DNA of 64,000 nt, taken from assembly GCA_036703275.1 (NCBI GenBank), contig DATNPK010000111.1, positions 1-64,000 of the forward strand, read 5' to 3'. Made by a program: the position numbers and the translations under genes. The DNA comes from Coleofasciculaceae cyanobacterium. Lineage in GTDB: Bacteria > Cyanobacteriota > Cyanobacteriia > Cyanobacteriales > Xenococcaceae. This document shows, piece after piece, positions 1 to 9,580 of the stretch (its first letter is position 1; the number at the start of each line of letters is the position of its first letter). The notes beneath the pieces were generated by a model. That model did no database searches and was not told the DNA's origin. It worked only from the letters and a program-made list of their open reading frames with translations.

Positions 1-281
1 GATATGGAATTAAACGTCTCATTCGTCAGTAGGAATTTAACCTACATGAATCTAAAGTTATTGTATTTTCTAGGTTCTACTAGGATATACCCTCAGCGTT
101 CCTACAAGTTGTAGTTAGGCTGAAACGGGTCGCACGTTTTACTTCTTTCTATAGACAAAAAACATAAATATCAACTACTACCGAGAGAAATATTAAGAAC
201 TATGACTTTTAGCCGAGTTTTTTGCTGCCAAAACTATCTAACTTGAAAAAGAAAACAAATTAAACAGTATTAATTTTAGAT

Positions 282-740
282 ATGGCAGAACAAACACAAG
301 AAAAAAACAAAGCATTTTTAGATAAAGTTATTGCTAATAGCAATTTACAAACAGTTAACGAAGCGCAGACAGCGACTAAAGTAGTATTTCGGATTCTGCG
401 TGACTTGCTACCTAGAGAAGAAGTAGACAAGCTTGCTGATGAGTTGAGAGGAAAAGAAGCACCTAATGCGGATATGGAAATTAAGGACTTGTTTAAAGAT
501 ACAAATCCGATGGTAAGTTTCTTTAGCTATATTAGTCCTATTCAACAGCTTAATATCTCTAAAGACACCTTTATGTTGAGACTAAATCAAGAAGGTGCGG
601 TTAGACATGATACCGAAGCTGAAGAAGTGACTAAAGCAGTATTTAGCGCGACAAAAGATGAAATATCTTCAGAGCAAATAGAAAACGTGGCAAAATGCAT
701 TTCTGATGATGAAATACGTGCGCTATGGCAACAAGCTTAA
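282..740 (+). CDS. DUF2267 family protein
   Basis: A 152-residue soluble protein of unknown biochemical role. Two similar segments are visible, about residues 22-80 and 105-150. Each has helices with the pattern TKVVFRILRDLLPREEVDKL or TKAVFSATKDEISSEQIENV, which is the arrangement I associate with DUF2267. Members of this family are found widely in cyanobacteria, often near stress genes, but no enzyme activity is established. There is no signal peptide or membrane segment. The start is the first ATG, with no clear Shine-Dalgarno sequence ahead of it. It is transcribed alone and ends just before a strong hairpin. Family assignment is fairly sure; function is unknown. Confidence 0.8.
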   Translation: MAEQTQEKNKAFLDKVIANSNLQTVNEAQTATKVVFRILRDLLPREEVDKLADELRGKEAPNADMEIKDLFKDTNPMVSFFSYISPIQQLNISKDTFMLRLNQEGAVRHDTEAEEVTKAVFSATKDEISSEQIENVAKCISDDEIRALWQQA

Positions 741-760
741 AGCCTAACTAAAGTTACCAC

Positions 761-805
761 AAAAGAGCGATCGCACTATCATATTTAAAATGCGATCGCT
801 CTTTT
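761..805. terminator. HIP1-containing hairpin terminator
   Basis: A perfect 15-bp inverted repeat (AAAAGAGCGATCGCA at 761-775, its complement at 791-805) with a 15-base loop. It has U-rich flanks on both strands and sits 20 bases after the DUF2267 stop codon. The distal end faces the convergent DUF29 gene, so it probably terminates transcripts from both sides. Each arm contains a HIP1 octamer. Confidence 0.75.
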
Positions 806-897
806 AATAATAGACTTATGCGCACAAATCACCATAAATTACTTTATCAAGAGGTCATAAGGTAATAAGGCTTAATCTTTTATTCATGCGCATTGGT

Positions 898-1377
898 CTA
901 ATAGTTAATAGGAAACTTAGAATCAATCACTTCAACAATTTCTCTGGGATTATTACCATAAGTTAAAGCTAACAACTCATTACTAATTATTATTAGCTTG
1001 TCAAAATCAACTAACTTTTCTAGCTTCTGATAATCTATACCTTCAAAAACTTCTTTGGCAGCACCGAAAATTGCTTCAAGCTGACAATTTGAAATATGCT
1101 CATCCCAATTATTCTCTTTAATATAATGAGATTTATTACCTAATCTATTGCGTTTTTGAATTGCTAAAAGACTATTACTAAGAGAATTTTTCCAACTTCT
1201 TGTCACTCTTTTCTCAACCTGAATTTTAATCAAATGAATTAATAAAATGACTAGAAACGATTCCAAGTTATTGATCTTATCTTGTCTTCCCATCGCTTCT
1301 AATTCTTCTACAATAGCAAAGGCGCGATCGTATTGTTGATTAAGTAAACAGTCTTTTAACTCCAGTATTTCTTCCAT
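898..1377 (-). CDS. DUF29 family protein
   Basis: About 159 residues of a small cyanobacterial family (DUF29). Signature stretches are MEEILELKDCLL at the N-terminus and HLIKIQVEKRVTRSWKNSL in the middle. The family is abundant and often present in many copies per genome; its function is not known. I chose the ATG at 1377 rather than the TTG six bases upstream because an AAGGAG sequence lies about eight bases before it and homologs usually begin with ME-hydrophobic. It converges with the DUF2267 gene. No signal peptide or membrane helix is visible. Confidence 0.78.
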   Translation of the reverse strand: MEEILELKDCLLNQQYDRAFAIVEELEAMGRQDKINNLESFLVILLIHLIKIQVEKRVTRSWKNSLSNSLLAIQKRNRLGNKSHYIKENNWDEHISNCQLEAIFGAAKEVFEGIDYQKLEKLVDFDKLIIISNELLALTYGNNPREIVEVIDSKFPINY

Positions 1378-1465
1378 ATACAACTCCTTGCATCTTTAAA
1401 AAATATCCCCAGATGAACGAAGATAAATACAGATAATTTATTGGCCATGCTTTGCAGTTAGAAAC

Positions 1466-2599
1466 TCATCGATGCTCTAAGCCAACCGCTTCACTAATAC
1501 TATCTAAACCTTGCTCATCCAATTTAGCTAACAAGCCCGACAACACATTATTAACCATCCAAGGACCTTCATATACCCATCCAGTGTAAACTTGCAGTAT
1601 ACTCGCCCCAGCAATTATCTTTGACCAAGCATCATCAGCGTTAAAAATACCGCCTACGCCAATAATTGGTAATTTTCCTGCTGTTTGCTGGTAAATAAAG
1701 CGAATCACTTCAGTCGATCGCTGTTTTACGGGTAACCCGCTAATTCCACCAGCTTCATCTTTGATACTTCTGCCTGTTTCAGGCAGAACTTTTGTATTCA
1801 AACCATCACGGCGGATAGTAGTGTTCGTCGCAATAACACCTGAGAGATTATAGTCAGTCGCTAAGTTAAGAAGATCCCTAATATCTTGCCATTCGAGATC
1901 GGGAGCTATTTTAATGAGAATAGGTTTATGCTGGGAGTTTACTGTCTGTAAACCTAATAAGATAGGTTCTAATTGTTCTACAGCCTGGAGCGATCGCAAT
2001 CCTGGGGTATTAGGTGAGCTAACATTAATCACAAAGTAGTCTGCTACATTCTGTAGGTATTTAAAGCTGCCAACATAATCTGCTGCTGCATCTTCTAAAG
2101 AGGTGATCTTTGATTTGCACAAATTAATACCAATGGGAATCTGGCGAGGTTGTCGTTGCCAAGTTTGAGCCAGGGTATCTGCCATCACTGCTGCGCCCAA
2201 GTTGTTTGCACCCATGCGATTAAGTGCTGCTTTGTCTTTAGGGAGGCGAAACATTCGAGGGCGAGGGTTTCCTGGTTGAGAATGCAGAGTAACTGCACCT
2301 AATTCGGCAAAACCAAACCCAAAACTACTCCATATTCCTGCTGCTGTACCGTCTTTATCAAACCCGGCTGCCAAACCAAAAGGATTGTTAAAATCTAATC
2401 CCCAAAGAGTCTGTTGCAAACGAGTCTCTTGAACACAAAAAGACTTTTCTAACTGTTTAATTGCTAAACTACCCCAAACAGAATGACGATTTAATTCAAG
2501 ATTATTCAGCATCTTGAGCATCTGACGATGAGCAGTCTCAGGATCGCCTTTCACTGCTGAAAGCATCAGGGGATAAAAAGGCTTGGTAAAATTGAGCAT
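1466..2599 (-). CDS. pyrD: Dihydroorotate dehydrogenase (quinone), class 2
   Basis: Fourth step of de novo pyrimidine synthesis: oxidises dihydroorotate to orotate with quinone as acceptor at the membrane. The 377-residue length and the N-terminal helical extension (about 1-55) mark the class 2, membrane-associated type. The FMN-binding loop AAGFDKDG lies at 78-85. The catalytic-serine motif [12 protein letters not shown] is at 191-202, and the C-terminal phosphate-binding glycines are in [14 protein letters not shown]. All expected landmarks are present, so it should be active. It lies 24 bases downstream of a coiled-coil gene on the same strand and is probably co-transcribed with it. Confident call. 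Confidence 0.96.
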   Translation of the reverse strand: MLNFTKPFYPLMLSAVKGDPETAHRQMLKMLNNLELNRHSVWGSLAIKQLEKSFCVQETRLQQTLWGLDFNNPFGLAAGFDKDGTAAGIWSSFGFGFAELGAVTLHSQPGNPRPRMFRLPKDKAALNRMGANNLGAAVMADTLAQTWQRQPRQIPIGINLCKSKITSLEDAAADYVGSFKYLQNVADYFVINVSSPNTPGLRSLQAVEQLEPILLGLQTVNSQHKPILIKIAPDLEWQDIRDLLNLATDYNLSGVIATNTTIRRDGLNTKVLPETGRSIKDEAGGISGLPVKQRSTEVIRFIYQQTAGKLPIIGVGGIFNADDAWSKIIAGASILQVYTGWVYEGPWMVNNVLSGLLAKLDEQGLDSISEAVGLEHR

Positions 2600-2623
2600 A
2601 TTTTGTCAGTCGTTAATTATTAG

Positions 2624-3091
2624 TCATTTATTATCTCGATCCTGCTTGAGACTCAATTGTTCTTGCAACCTATCTAGCTCTTCTCTGTCGCGCTTTAACT
2701 CTTGTTCCAATTCTTGAAGTTGTTCACGACGGGTTTCAATTTCTAATGCACGTCGATTTAACTCTAAATTTTGAGCGGTAACCTCTTGTCGCCATTTTTC
2801 TACTTTGCTTTGTTCTTTTTCAATAAACTGGGCATTAATCGCATTTTTAGTCAAATACTGCTGCAAAATGCTTAATATCCATTCTTTAGCTTCTTGGATA
2901 CTAATTATCTGCTGTTCTCGATCCATTTCTACTAATACTAAGACACCTGCACCAAGAGAGCTTTCTTTGGTCAAAAGCAAAGTCTCCGAATTATCAACTG
3001 ACCAGACAGATTTCGATTCTTGGCGAGCAAGTACCTGTAGCTGTATCTCTCCCGATGCAGGATTTGTTTGAACTTGAGCTAGGTATAACAT
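2624..3091 (-). CDS. Conserved cyanobacterial coiled-coil protein
   Basis: 155 residues with two parts. Residues 1-85 form a compact mixed region beginning MLYLAQVQTNPASGEIQLQV. Residues 90-155 are a strongly charged heptad-like helix rich in Glu, Gln, Arg and Leu, predicted to be a coiled coil. I recognise this as a cyanobacterial hypothetical type but know no function. The coiled coil suggests self-association or a structural partner. It sits 24 bases upstream of pyrD on the same strand and 135 bases downstream of valS, so it may belong to one transcript with either. Confidence 0.65.
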   Translation of the reverse strand: MLYLAQVQTNPASGEIQLQVLARQESKSVWSVDNSETLLLTKESSLGAGVLVLVEMDREQQIISIQEAKEWILSILQQYLTKNAINAQFIEKEQSKVEKWRQEVTAQNLELNRRALEIETRREQLQELEQELKRDREELDRLQEQLSLKQDRDNK

Positions 3092-3226
3092 GGCTTAAAT
3101 CGCTGATCATTTGTAATTCATCAGTTACTATTGCAATACAATAAGCTGACTCGAAGAATAATTTTTACAACAAGTATAAGTGATCGATATTCAATATTAA
3201 TGTAGCTAAGTACATCAATAATAGTT

Positions 3227-5959
3227 TTACTTTAGACGATTTAAACGCTCCCGTAATATTTGTGCTTGTTTTTCTGCTTCGCTTAAGTCATCTTTTGCTC
3301 CCTGAATTACTTCTGTAGGTGCTTTGTTAACAAAGCCAGGATTGTTCAAACGTCCAGTTAGAGACTTAATGTCTGTTTCTAGTTTGTCTAATTTCTTCTG
3401 TAACTTACTCTGTAGTGCAGCTACATCAACTAAACCAGTCAGGGGAATTAAAACCTGTACTGTTCCTGTTACCCCAGCAATTACCTGTCCTGGATCTTCG
3501 GCGAGAGTAGAGATAATAATTAGCTCACCTACTTTGGCAATGTCTTTAATATAGCTTTGGGCTGATTTGAGCAGATCACTTTCTTGTTGGCTTTCGGTTT
3601 GCAGAATAACCTTAATTTTTTCCCCTGGCTTAATTACCGACTCGGCACGTAAGTTACGAATAGTGCTAATAGTATCAAAAAGTAAGTTAAAATTTGTTTC
3701 CAACTCAGGATTGATTAAATCTTCCAGCACTTTGGGATATGTTTGTATTGCCAAAGTTTGCTTACCTTCGGTTTGAGTTAAGGTTTGCCAAATTTCTTCG
3801 GTAATATGAGGCATAAAGGGATGCAAAAGCTTGAGTATTCCTTCGAGGACATAACCTAATGTTTGTTGAGCTACCTGACGAGATTTAGAAGTCTCATCTT
3901 GCCATAAACGACTTTTAACTAGCTCAATATACCAGTCACAGAAATCATGCCAAATAAACTCATATAAACCTTTAGCTGCTTCCCCTAAGCCATAAGTTTC
4001 AATATTAGCTTGAGTTTGTTTAACGGTTTGATAAAAACGAGACAGTAACCATCGATCGACCAATTCTAAAGATGCAGTGTCTGGCTGTCCTAATTCCTGG
4101 GGAGTTTTTCCCTTAAGATTCATCATGACAAATCGCGACGCATTCCACAGCTTGTTAGCGAAATTACGGGAAGCCTCTACGGAGGCTGATTCTCGTTTTT
4201 TACGGTCATAATCAAAGCTGATATTTTGTCCCGCACCCACAACTTTAGTAATCAGAGTATAGCGCAAGGCATCAGCACCGTATTTATCGATCATCAATAG
4301 AGGATCGATCCCGTTATTTTTTGACTTGGACATCTTTTGCCCGTTTTCATCCAATACCAAGCCGTGAATATAAACATCATCAAAGGGCATCTTATCAGTA
4401 AAGTGTCCCGCCATCATGGTCATGCGGGCTACCCAGAAAAAGATAATATCAAAACCTGTAACTAGAGTCGTAGTCGGATAGTACTTCGCTAAATCCGCTG
4501 TATTTTCGGGCCATCCCATAGTAGAAAACGGCCATAAACCAGAAGAAAACCAAGTATCTAAAACATCTGGATCTTGTTGTAGTTGAATATTATCCCCATA
4601 TTGCTCTTGGGCTTTAGTTTCTGCTTCGGCCTCATTGTAAGCCACAATAAAAGGCGTATGATCGCTAATCTCGCCCCCCGTTTCCGAAACCACATACCAA
4701 GCAGGAATTTGATGTCCCCACCATAGCTGACGAGAAATGCACCAATCTTTAAGTTTGACTAACCAATCCCGATATACTTTCTTCCATCGTTCGGGGACAT
4801 AGTTAGGCGAATTCTCCTGATCTAAAGAAGCTAAAGCTTTACCTGATAGCGGTTCGATTTTGACAAACCACTGAGTCGATAATAAAGGTTCTATAGGTAC
4901 TTTACCGCGATCGCTGTAAGGAACGCTATGGCGATAATCTTCAATCTTAACTAAATTACCTAATTCATCCAGTTTTTTAACAACATTCTTACGGGCAACA
5001 AAGCGATCCTGTCCTTGAAACTCTCCTGCATTCTCATTCAGACTACCATCTTTATTCATGATGTTAATCATCAGTAGATTATGCCGTTGTCCCATCTCAA
5101 AGTCATTAGGATCGTGCGCAGGGGTTACTTTAACACATCCTGTCCCAAACGACATATCAACAAATTCATCACCAATGATGGGAATTTCTCGTCCAACTAT
5201 GGGCAAGGTAATAGTTTTACCAATAAAATCCTTGTATCTTTCATCATGAGGATTTACCGCAACCCCTGTGTCTCCTAACATCGTCTCAGGACGAGTCGTC
5301 GCCACTTCCAAATAACCACTACCATCAGTCAAAGGATAACGAAAGTGCCACAGATGACCGTCTACCTCTTGATTTTCGGCTTCTAAATCTGATACTGCCG
5401 AAAGAGACTCGGGACACCAGTTAACCAAATAGTTACCGCGATAAATCAAACCTTCCTCATAGAGTTGTATAAAGGCTGTCTTGACCGCCTGAGATAAACC
5501 CTCGTCCATGGTAAATCTTTCCCGCGTCCAGTCAGCAGATACCCCTAGACTCTTTAACTGATTAATAATCGTCGTGCCTGATTCTTCTTTCCAGACCCAA
5601 GCCCTTTTTAAATACTCTTCCCGTCCTAAATCCTCTCGGCTTTTACCTTCGGCCTTAATTTGCCTATCGACAATAGTACTTACGGCAATACTAGCGTGAT
5701 CTGTCCCAGGTAGCCATAGCGTATTACGCCCAATCATCCGATGATAGCGAATCAAAGTATCGATCAGCGTACTCTCAAAAGCGTGTCCCATATGCAAACT
5801 ACCCGTAACATTTGGCGGGGGAATGACAATACAATAGGGTTCACCAGGATGATTAGGATCGGCTTTAAATACTTCCTTGTCCGCCCAGTATTGCTGCCAT
5901 TTGGCTTCGGTTTGCTTGGGATCGTATTGGGTAGAGAGATTGGTGTCAGTTGCGGTCAT
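3227..5959 (-). CDS. valS: Valyl-tRNA synthetase
   Basis: Charges tRNA-Val in the cytoplasm. This is a 910-residue class I synthetase of normal bacterial length. The HIGH-type motif HMGH is at residues 56-59 inside [14 protein letters not shown], and KMSKS is near residue 543. The editing domain lies between them. The anticodon-binding domain follows, and the last 65 residues form the coiled-coil arm typical of ValRS. The start ATG at 5959 lies inside a segment duplicated about 1 kb upstream, so the present promoter is within repeat copy A (5931-6037). No truncation or missing motif is seen. Confidence 0.97.
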   Translation of the reverse strand: MTATDTNLSTQYDPKQTEAKWQQYWADKEVFKADPNHPGEPYCIVIPPPNVTGSLHMGHAFESTLIDTLIRYHRMIGRNTLWLPGTDHASIAVSTIVDRQIKAEGKSREDLGREEYLKRAWVWKEESGTTIINQLKSLGVSADWTRERFTMDEGLSQAVKTAFIQLYEEGLIYRGNYLVNWCPESLSAVSDLEAENQEVDGHLWHFRYPLTDGSGYLEVATTRPETMLGDTGVAVNPHDERYKDFIGKTITLPIVGREIPIIGDEFVDMSFGTGCVKVTPAHDPNDFEMGQRHNLLMINIMNKDGSLNENAGEFQGQDRFVARKNVVKKLDELGNLVKIEDYRHSVPYSDRGKVPIEPLLSTQWFVKIEPLSGKALASLDQENSPNYVPERWKKVYRDWLVKLKDWCISRQLWWGHQIPAWYVVSETGGEISDHTPFIVAYNEAEAETKAQEQYGDNIQLQQDPDVLDTWFSSGLWPFSTMGWPENTADLAKYYPTTTLVTGFDIIFFWVARMTMMAGHFTDKMPFDDVYIHGLVLDENGQKMSKSKNNGIDPLLMIDKYGADALRYTLITKVVGAGQNISFDYDRKKRESASVEASRNFANKLWNASRFVMMNLKGKTPQELGQPDTASLELVDRWLLSRFYQTVKQTQANIETYGLGEAAKGLYEFIWHDFCDWYIELVKSRLWQDETSKSRQVAQQTLGYVLEGILKLLHPFMPHITEEIWQTLTQTEGKQTLAIQTYPKVLEDLINPELETNFNLLFDTISTIRNLRAESVIKPGEKIKVILQTESQQESDLLKSAQSYIKDIAKVGELIIISTLAEDPGQVIAGVTGTVQVLIPLTGLVDVAALQSKLQKKLDKLETDIKSLTGRLNNPGFVNKAPTEVIQGAKDDLSEAEKQAQILRERLNRLK

Positions 5960-6037
5960 GGGAATAGCAGAGAAGTTGGATTTTCAGCAATTATTTATTG
6001 TATATTCATTGCCGTCACTCTTGCTATTGAGTTGTTT
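5931..6037. repeat. Direct repeat copy A (valS 5' end and leader)
   Basis: The first codons of valS and its upstream region. The segment recurs at 6941-7049. The outer blocks 5931-5960 and about 5987-6037 are almost identical between copies, while the centre has diverged. The homology starts abruptly at GTAGAG in both copies. The two copies bracket the prlF/yhaV pair. Confidence 0.8.
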
Positions 6038-6147
6038 TTAAAGGATGATGATGCGATCGCCTTTCAAAATACAATGACTCAAATTATTGACAATGCAACT
6101 GCATTACTTTGTGAGTTAAAATTAAAATAACTCCCAAAATACCGACA

Positions 6148-6474
6148 ATGACTGAAATACTGCAAGCAGAATCTACATTAACCGATAGATATCAAACCAC
6201 TGTCCCAGATATAGTTAGAAAGGCTTTAGGTTTGAATAAGCGCGATAAAATTGTTTATGTCATTAACTCGGATGGAACGGTTACTATTACTCGCAGTGAA
6301 ATTTCTGAAGACGATCCGATCTTGAATAAGTTTCTTGATTTTCTCGCCCAAGACATAGAGCAAAATCCGCAGTACATCCAACCCATTACACCAAAAACTC
6401 TAGAACGAGTTCAATCTTTAGTAGCCGATTTGGATATCAATTTAGATGCACCACTGTCTGATGAGGATGAATAA
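6148..6474 (+). CDS. prlF: PrlF-family antitoxin (AbrB/SpoVT fold)
   Basis: The 108-residue antitoxin of a type II module. The N-terminal swapped-hairpin DNA-binding region is recognisable in STLTDRYQTTVPDIVRKALG, followed by a strand rich in Val/Thr (DKIVYVINSDGTVTITR). An acidic C-terminal half should wrap the toxin. PrlF proteins neutralise YhaV ribonucleases and repress their own promoter. The toxin gene follows after two bases, the usual order for this pair. The 5' leader of this gene overlaps repeat copy A, so its promoter is close to, and divergent from, that of valS. Confidence 0.9.
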   Translation: MTEILQAESTLTDRYQTTVPDIVRKALGLNKRDKIVYVINSDGTVTITRSEISEDDPILNKFLDFLAQDIEQNPQYIQPITPKTLERVQSLVADLDINLDAPLSDEDE

Positions 6475-6476
6475 CT

Positions 6477-6944
6477 TTGTCAGAAAATCAACCATTAATC
6501 ATTAATGGATGGCGTATTTTTGCTCATTCATTGTTTAGCAGTCAGTTAGAAGAATTATCAATTAAAGTCGAAGGTTTACGCCAGAAATATCCTCAAGATT
6601 ATCAAAAGAAGAATGCAACCAAAAGATTAGCAGCAATCAATAAACTGGCTTTTGAAATCATTCCTCAAGATCCAACCCGCAAAGAATATCGTCAAGGAAA
6701 TACTCTTGGTAAGGAATACAAACATTGGTTTCGAGCCAAGTTTTTTCAGCAATATCGCTTATGTTTTCGCTATCATCATCAACAAAAAATTATTGTTTAC
6801 GCTTGGGTAAACGATGCAAAATCCAAACGCGCTTATGAAAGTAAGACTGCTGCTTATCGAGTCTTTAAAAGGATGCTAGAAAGTGGCAATCCTCCTAATG
6901 ATTGGAAAATGCTATTAGAACAAGCAAAAAATATAACTGAGTAG
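6477..6944 (+). CDS. yhaV: YhaV-family toxin ribonuclease
   Basis: A 155-residue toxin of the RelE-like fold. Hallmarks are INGWRIFAHSLF near the N-terminus, then the basic segments RQGNTLGKEYKHWFRAKFFQQYRLCFRY and VYAWVNDAKSKRAYESKTAAY. The latter contains the Arg/Lys/Asp residues that YhaV toxins use for ribosome-dependent mRNA cleavage. Translation begins at TTG (6477), two bases after the antitoxin stop codon, which implies coupling. The stop codon TAG at 6942-6944 lies inside the duplicated valS segment: the coding frame ends exactly where repeat copy B begins. The gene looks intact. Confidence 0.88.
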   Translation: MSENQPLIINGWRIFAHSLFSSQLEELSIKVEGLRQKYPQDYQKKNATKRLAAINKLAFEIIPQDPTRKEYRQGNTLGKEYKHWFRAKFFQQYRLCFRYHHQQKIIVYAWVNDAKSKRAYESKTAAYRVFKRMLESGNPPNDWKMLLEQAKNITE

Positions 6945-7049
6945 AGAAATTGGTGTCAGTTGCGGTCATGTGACTACCAGAGGGGTGAGTAGTTAAAGCA
7001 ATTATTTTATTGTATATTCATTGCCCTCACTCTTGCTATTTAGTTATTT
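6941..7049. repeat. Direct repeat copy B (valS 5' end remnant)
   Basis: Second copy of the segment at 5931-6037. Read on the minus strand it still encodes the first codons of valS (MTATDTN) and then runs into yhaV. It supplies the yhaV stop codon. The right-hand block about 6998-7049 matches copy A with a few substitutions. Confidence 0.8.
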
Positions 7050-7111
7050 TTGGACTTGGTGCGACCGCTCTAATTAATGAGAATTATTGTGTGTTGGTTT
7101 CAATCTTCAAC

Positions 7112-7666
7112 CTAACCTACGAGATCGGCGATTACTAAAAAATCTTTTATTTTTGGTAGCGTCTTGTTACCAATACCACACCGTTGTTTTGTTAAAAAAT
7201 TAAGGCTAGTAATTTTATTTTTCTTTCTATATTCAACTATTGATTTAGCTGCTTCTTTAGGCTTAATAGTACTGACGCCAGATTTTTCAGTTTTAATATA
7301 TTCCAGTACTTCAACAATATCTTTTTCTAATGCAGTAAGAATTGGTATCCGAATAATTTTGCCTGATTCAACTAAAACTTGATTCAGCATTTGATTATTT
7401 ATAACAATACACCAAACAAAATCTAAGTTTACTTTTTTTGCTGCTTCTAGTATTTGAGTATTTTCAATTACTTTGTAGTTATCTTCTGAAACAAGTTCAA
7501 CCATTACAGGCAAAATATTTTTACCAGTTGTTTCCATTTGTTTTGCTAAATTTTTAATTAATGCTGGATGTGCGTCAGATTTACCTTGAACAAATTTACA
7601 AGGTATACGTAAAATGCGACCAAGTTCAACATTTAAAAGAGATTCGTTTTCTGTAAAAAGTGCCAT
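7112..7666 (-). CDS. ParB/Srx-like partner protein
   Basis: 184 residues. About residues 10-95 resemble the ParB N-terminal fold: a promoter-proximal strand (GRILRIPCKFV), then NILPVMVELVSEDNYKVIENTQILEAAKKV. This parallels the YEVIAGERRLRAAK segment of ParB. The Arg-rich GERR nucleotide motif of CTP-hydrolysing ParB is replaced by ENTQ, so CTPase activity is doubtful. The C-terminal half is basic and helical (EYRKKNKITSLNFLTKQ) and may bind DNA or ParA. It starts 13 bases after the nuclease-ParA gene and is surely co-transcribed. An alternative is a Srx-fold adaptor without a segregation role. The homology is weak and based on pattern only. Confidence 0.55.
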   Translation of the reverse strand: MALFTENESLLNVELGRILRIPCKFVQGKSDAHPALIKNLAKQMETTGKNILPVMVELVSEDNYKVIENTQILEAAKKVNLDFVWCIVINNQMLNQVLVESGKIIRIPILTALEKDIVEVLEYIKTEKSGVSTIKPKEAAKSIVEYRKKNKITSLNFLTKQRCGIGNKTLPKIKDFLVIADLVG

Positions 7667-7679
7667 AATTTAATACTTC

Positions 7680-9107
7680 CTAATTGTCTATAAAATGATG
7701 ACCGAGAAAAATTTCATCTGCTAACTGTTTGTAAAGTTTAGTGATTGGAGAATTTTGCCAACAGATAACAGGTAAGTGTTTGTATTCAGCTAATTTGGTT
7801 TGAGCATAAATTGCTAATCTAGTTTTACATTGATAACCTGTAAATCGTTTATTTTTTAGTTCTTGTTGAATATATTTTTCGAGTTGAGAGTCTGATGCGA
7901 CACCAGGAGGACAATTACTAAATACTATTCCCAAATTCCAAGGGCCAATATGTAAGTGATTTTGCTTAACTCTATTTTGTCTAATAGTTACAGCATCTTT
8001 TTGATATAGATCGACAGCATGATGTAATGTCTTTTTACTGTAGTCTAAAAGAATTATAAAAGTATCACAAGAAAGAATTGTGGCAATTGTCAAATAATCG
8101 TTAGCAGGTGATACATCTATAAAAATATAGTCATAATTTTCGGCACATAATTCAATTAGTTTTTGTTTTAATTTAATGGCTAAATTTCGATCATAATCAG
8201 TTGAGTTATCTCTAAGTTTATTTTGAGATTTTTGATTTCCTGGAAGTATAGATAAAGAAAAGTTTTTTTTATCTGTAGTAGAATAATTACGAGTTTGAAT
8301 AGTATCTTTAAGAATTTGTTTTGCATCATCTAAATAACCTGCGTGAATTTTCTTAAAACACGATTCTAGATAGTCTGAATAATTATTTGGCTCTAAATTT
8401 AAAGCTCTAGTTAAATCATTTTGTGTATCTAAATCGAGCAATAAAACTTTTTTGCCTTCTAATGCCAATACTGAAGCTAAATTAAGCGTATTGGTGGTTT
8501 TAGCTACGCCTCCTTTACGATTCCAAACAGCAGTAACTAATGCTTTCGGTTTACCATATAAACAATATTCTAATTGCTGCATTAATTCAGGAATAGTTGA
8601 TTCTGTCATTCTTTGAATCGGTGTCAGTGGCAAAATTAAACCATCAACTCGTCGCCAAAGTTGGAAAAAATCGCCATTGAAAACTAGTCCATAAGAAGCT
8701 AGACGATTAGGGTCGATATTAGTGTTGCTTTTATTTAAATATTGTTTAATGCCATTTTCTTTTGGAGAATTTTTATAGCCTATAGCATCTCTATATAATT
8801 GATGTTTTTGACATTCATCAATAAAGTCTTGATTGCAAACAGTTGCTAAACTTGATACACGTTTTTTTATTTCGATTACTAAAGCTGGAGATTTAGTAAA
8901 ATCTGGATAAATTAGTCTATCGGGTTTTAATCCCGCTCCTGCACCTAAATTAATATCTAATATTTGACTAATTTCTAAATTTAAAGATAAAAGTAATGGT
9001 TGAACAAAGTTAAGTTCTAGATTTTTTTCTGAATAGTCATTTGGAAGTTTTTTCCAAATTTTAATTATATTATCGTAGGATATTTTATTAAAAGTAGTTG
9101 CTACCAT
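7680..9107 (-). CDS. PD-(D/E)XK nuclease-like domain fused to ParA ATPase
   Basis: 475 residues in two modules. Residues 1-165 resemble the type I restriction HsdR N-terminal nuclease fold. A conserved Glu lies near 27-31, then come KPD (Asp63), VIEIKK (Glu79, Lys81) and the distal YGLVFNGDFFQLWR. Residues 187-475 are a ParA/MinD-type ATPase. It has the deviant Walker A KGGVAKTT (198-205), Walker A' LLLDLDTQ with Asp225, and Walker B IFIDVSP with Asp331. Plasmid ParA proteins normally carry a DNA-binding helix-turn-helix where this one carries a nuclease-like fold. The ParB-like gene follows. The pair could be a captured plasmid partition cassette or a defence module. The ATPase call is strong, the nuclease call moderate. 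Confidence 0.8.
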   Translation of the reverse strand: MVATTFNKISYDNIIKIWKKLPNDYSEKNLELNFVQPLLLSLNLEISQILDINLGAGAGLKPDRLIYPDFTKSPALVIEIKKRVSSLATVCNQDFIDECQKHQLYRDAIGYKNSPKENGIKQYLNKSNTNIDPNRLASYGLVFNGDFFQLWRRVDGLILPLTPIQRMTESTIPELMQQLEYCLYGKPKALVTAVWNRKGGVAKTTNTLNLASVLALEGKKVLLLDLDTQNDLTRALNLEPNNYSDYLESCFKKIHAGYLDDAKQILKDTIQTRNYSTTDKKNFSLSILPGNQKSQNKLRDNSTDYDRNLAIKLKQKLIELCAENYDYIFIDVSPANDYLTIATILSCDTFIILLDYSKKTLHHAVDLYQKDAVTIRQNRVKQNHLHIGPWNLGIVFSNCPPGVASDSQLEKYIQQELKNKRFTGYQCKTRLAIYAQTKLAEYKHLPVICWQNSPITKLYKQLADEIFLGHHFIDN

Positions 9108-9355
9108 GAGGATTAACTTGAAGTGTAATATATTTAAAGTTCCCCAAACTCATATTAAAGTAACAAAAAATAGATTAAAAATAATTGGAATAAGATGCGA
9201 TCGCTTTTAAAATTATTTTATAGATTATCCTTATTTTGGTGTGATTGTTTTGTGGATGGCGCGATCAGTCGGCTACACGAAGCATAATTGCGCTGGAGGT
9301 AGATAGGCGATGAGGTAAGAGTAAAATTAGAATATTGACTAAATAGTCATTACCC

Positions 9356-9580
9356 ATGTCTTATAAATTAAATATCATCATTGAAGAAGATGAAGATGGT
9401 TTTTATGCTTATTGCCCAGAATTAAAAGGATGCCAAAGTCAGGGGGACACTCTAGAAGAAGTACAAACTAATATCACAGAAGCAGTCGAACTATACTTAG
9501 AAACTTTATCCGAGAATGAAAAACAAGAACTTCTCCAGAAAAAAGTAACCACCATGACTTTAGAAGTGTCTGTTGCCTAA
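9356..9580 (+). CDS. hicB: HicB-family antitoxin, orphaned
   Basis: 74 residues of the short HicB type. The partial RNase H-like fold is clear in IIIEEDEDGFYAYCPELKGCQSQGDTLEEV, followed by an amphipathic helix (NITEAVELYLE). HicB normally pairs with the HicA mRNA interferase. Here the adjoining hicA frame is cut after 15 codons (see 9573-9660). The protein may therefore persist without a toxin target, or counter a HicA elsewhere in the genome. The ATG start agrees with homologs. Confidence 0.88.
   Translation: MSYKLNIIIEEDEDGFYAYCPELKGCQSQGDTLEEVQTNITEAVELYLETLSENEKQELLQKKVTTMTLEVSVA

Noticed and set aside
5741-6130. 129-codon plus-strand frame covering the valS start
   Set aside because: Mostly antisense to valS; the distal part is the duplicated leader, not a domain.
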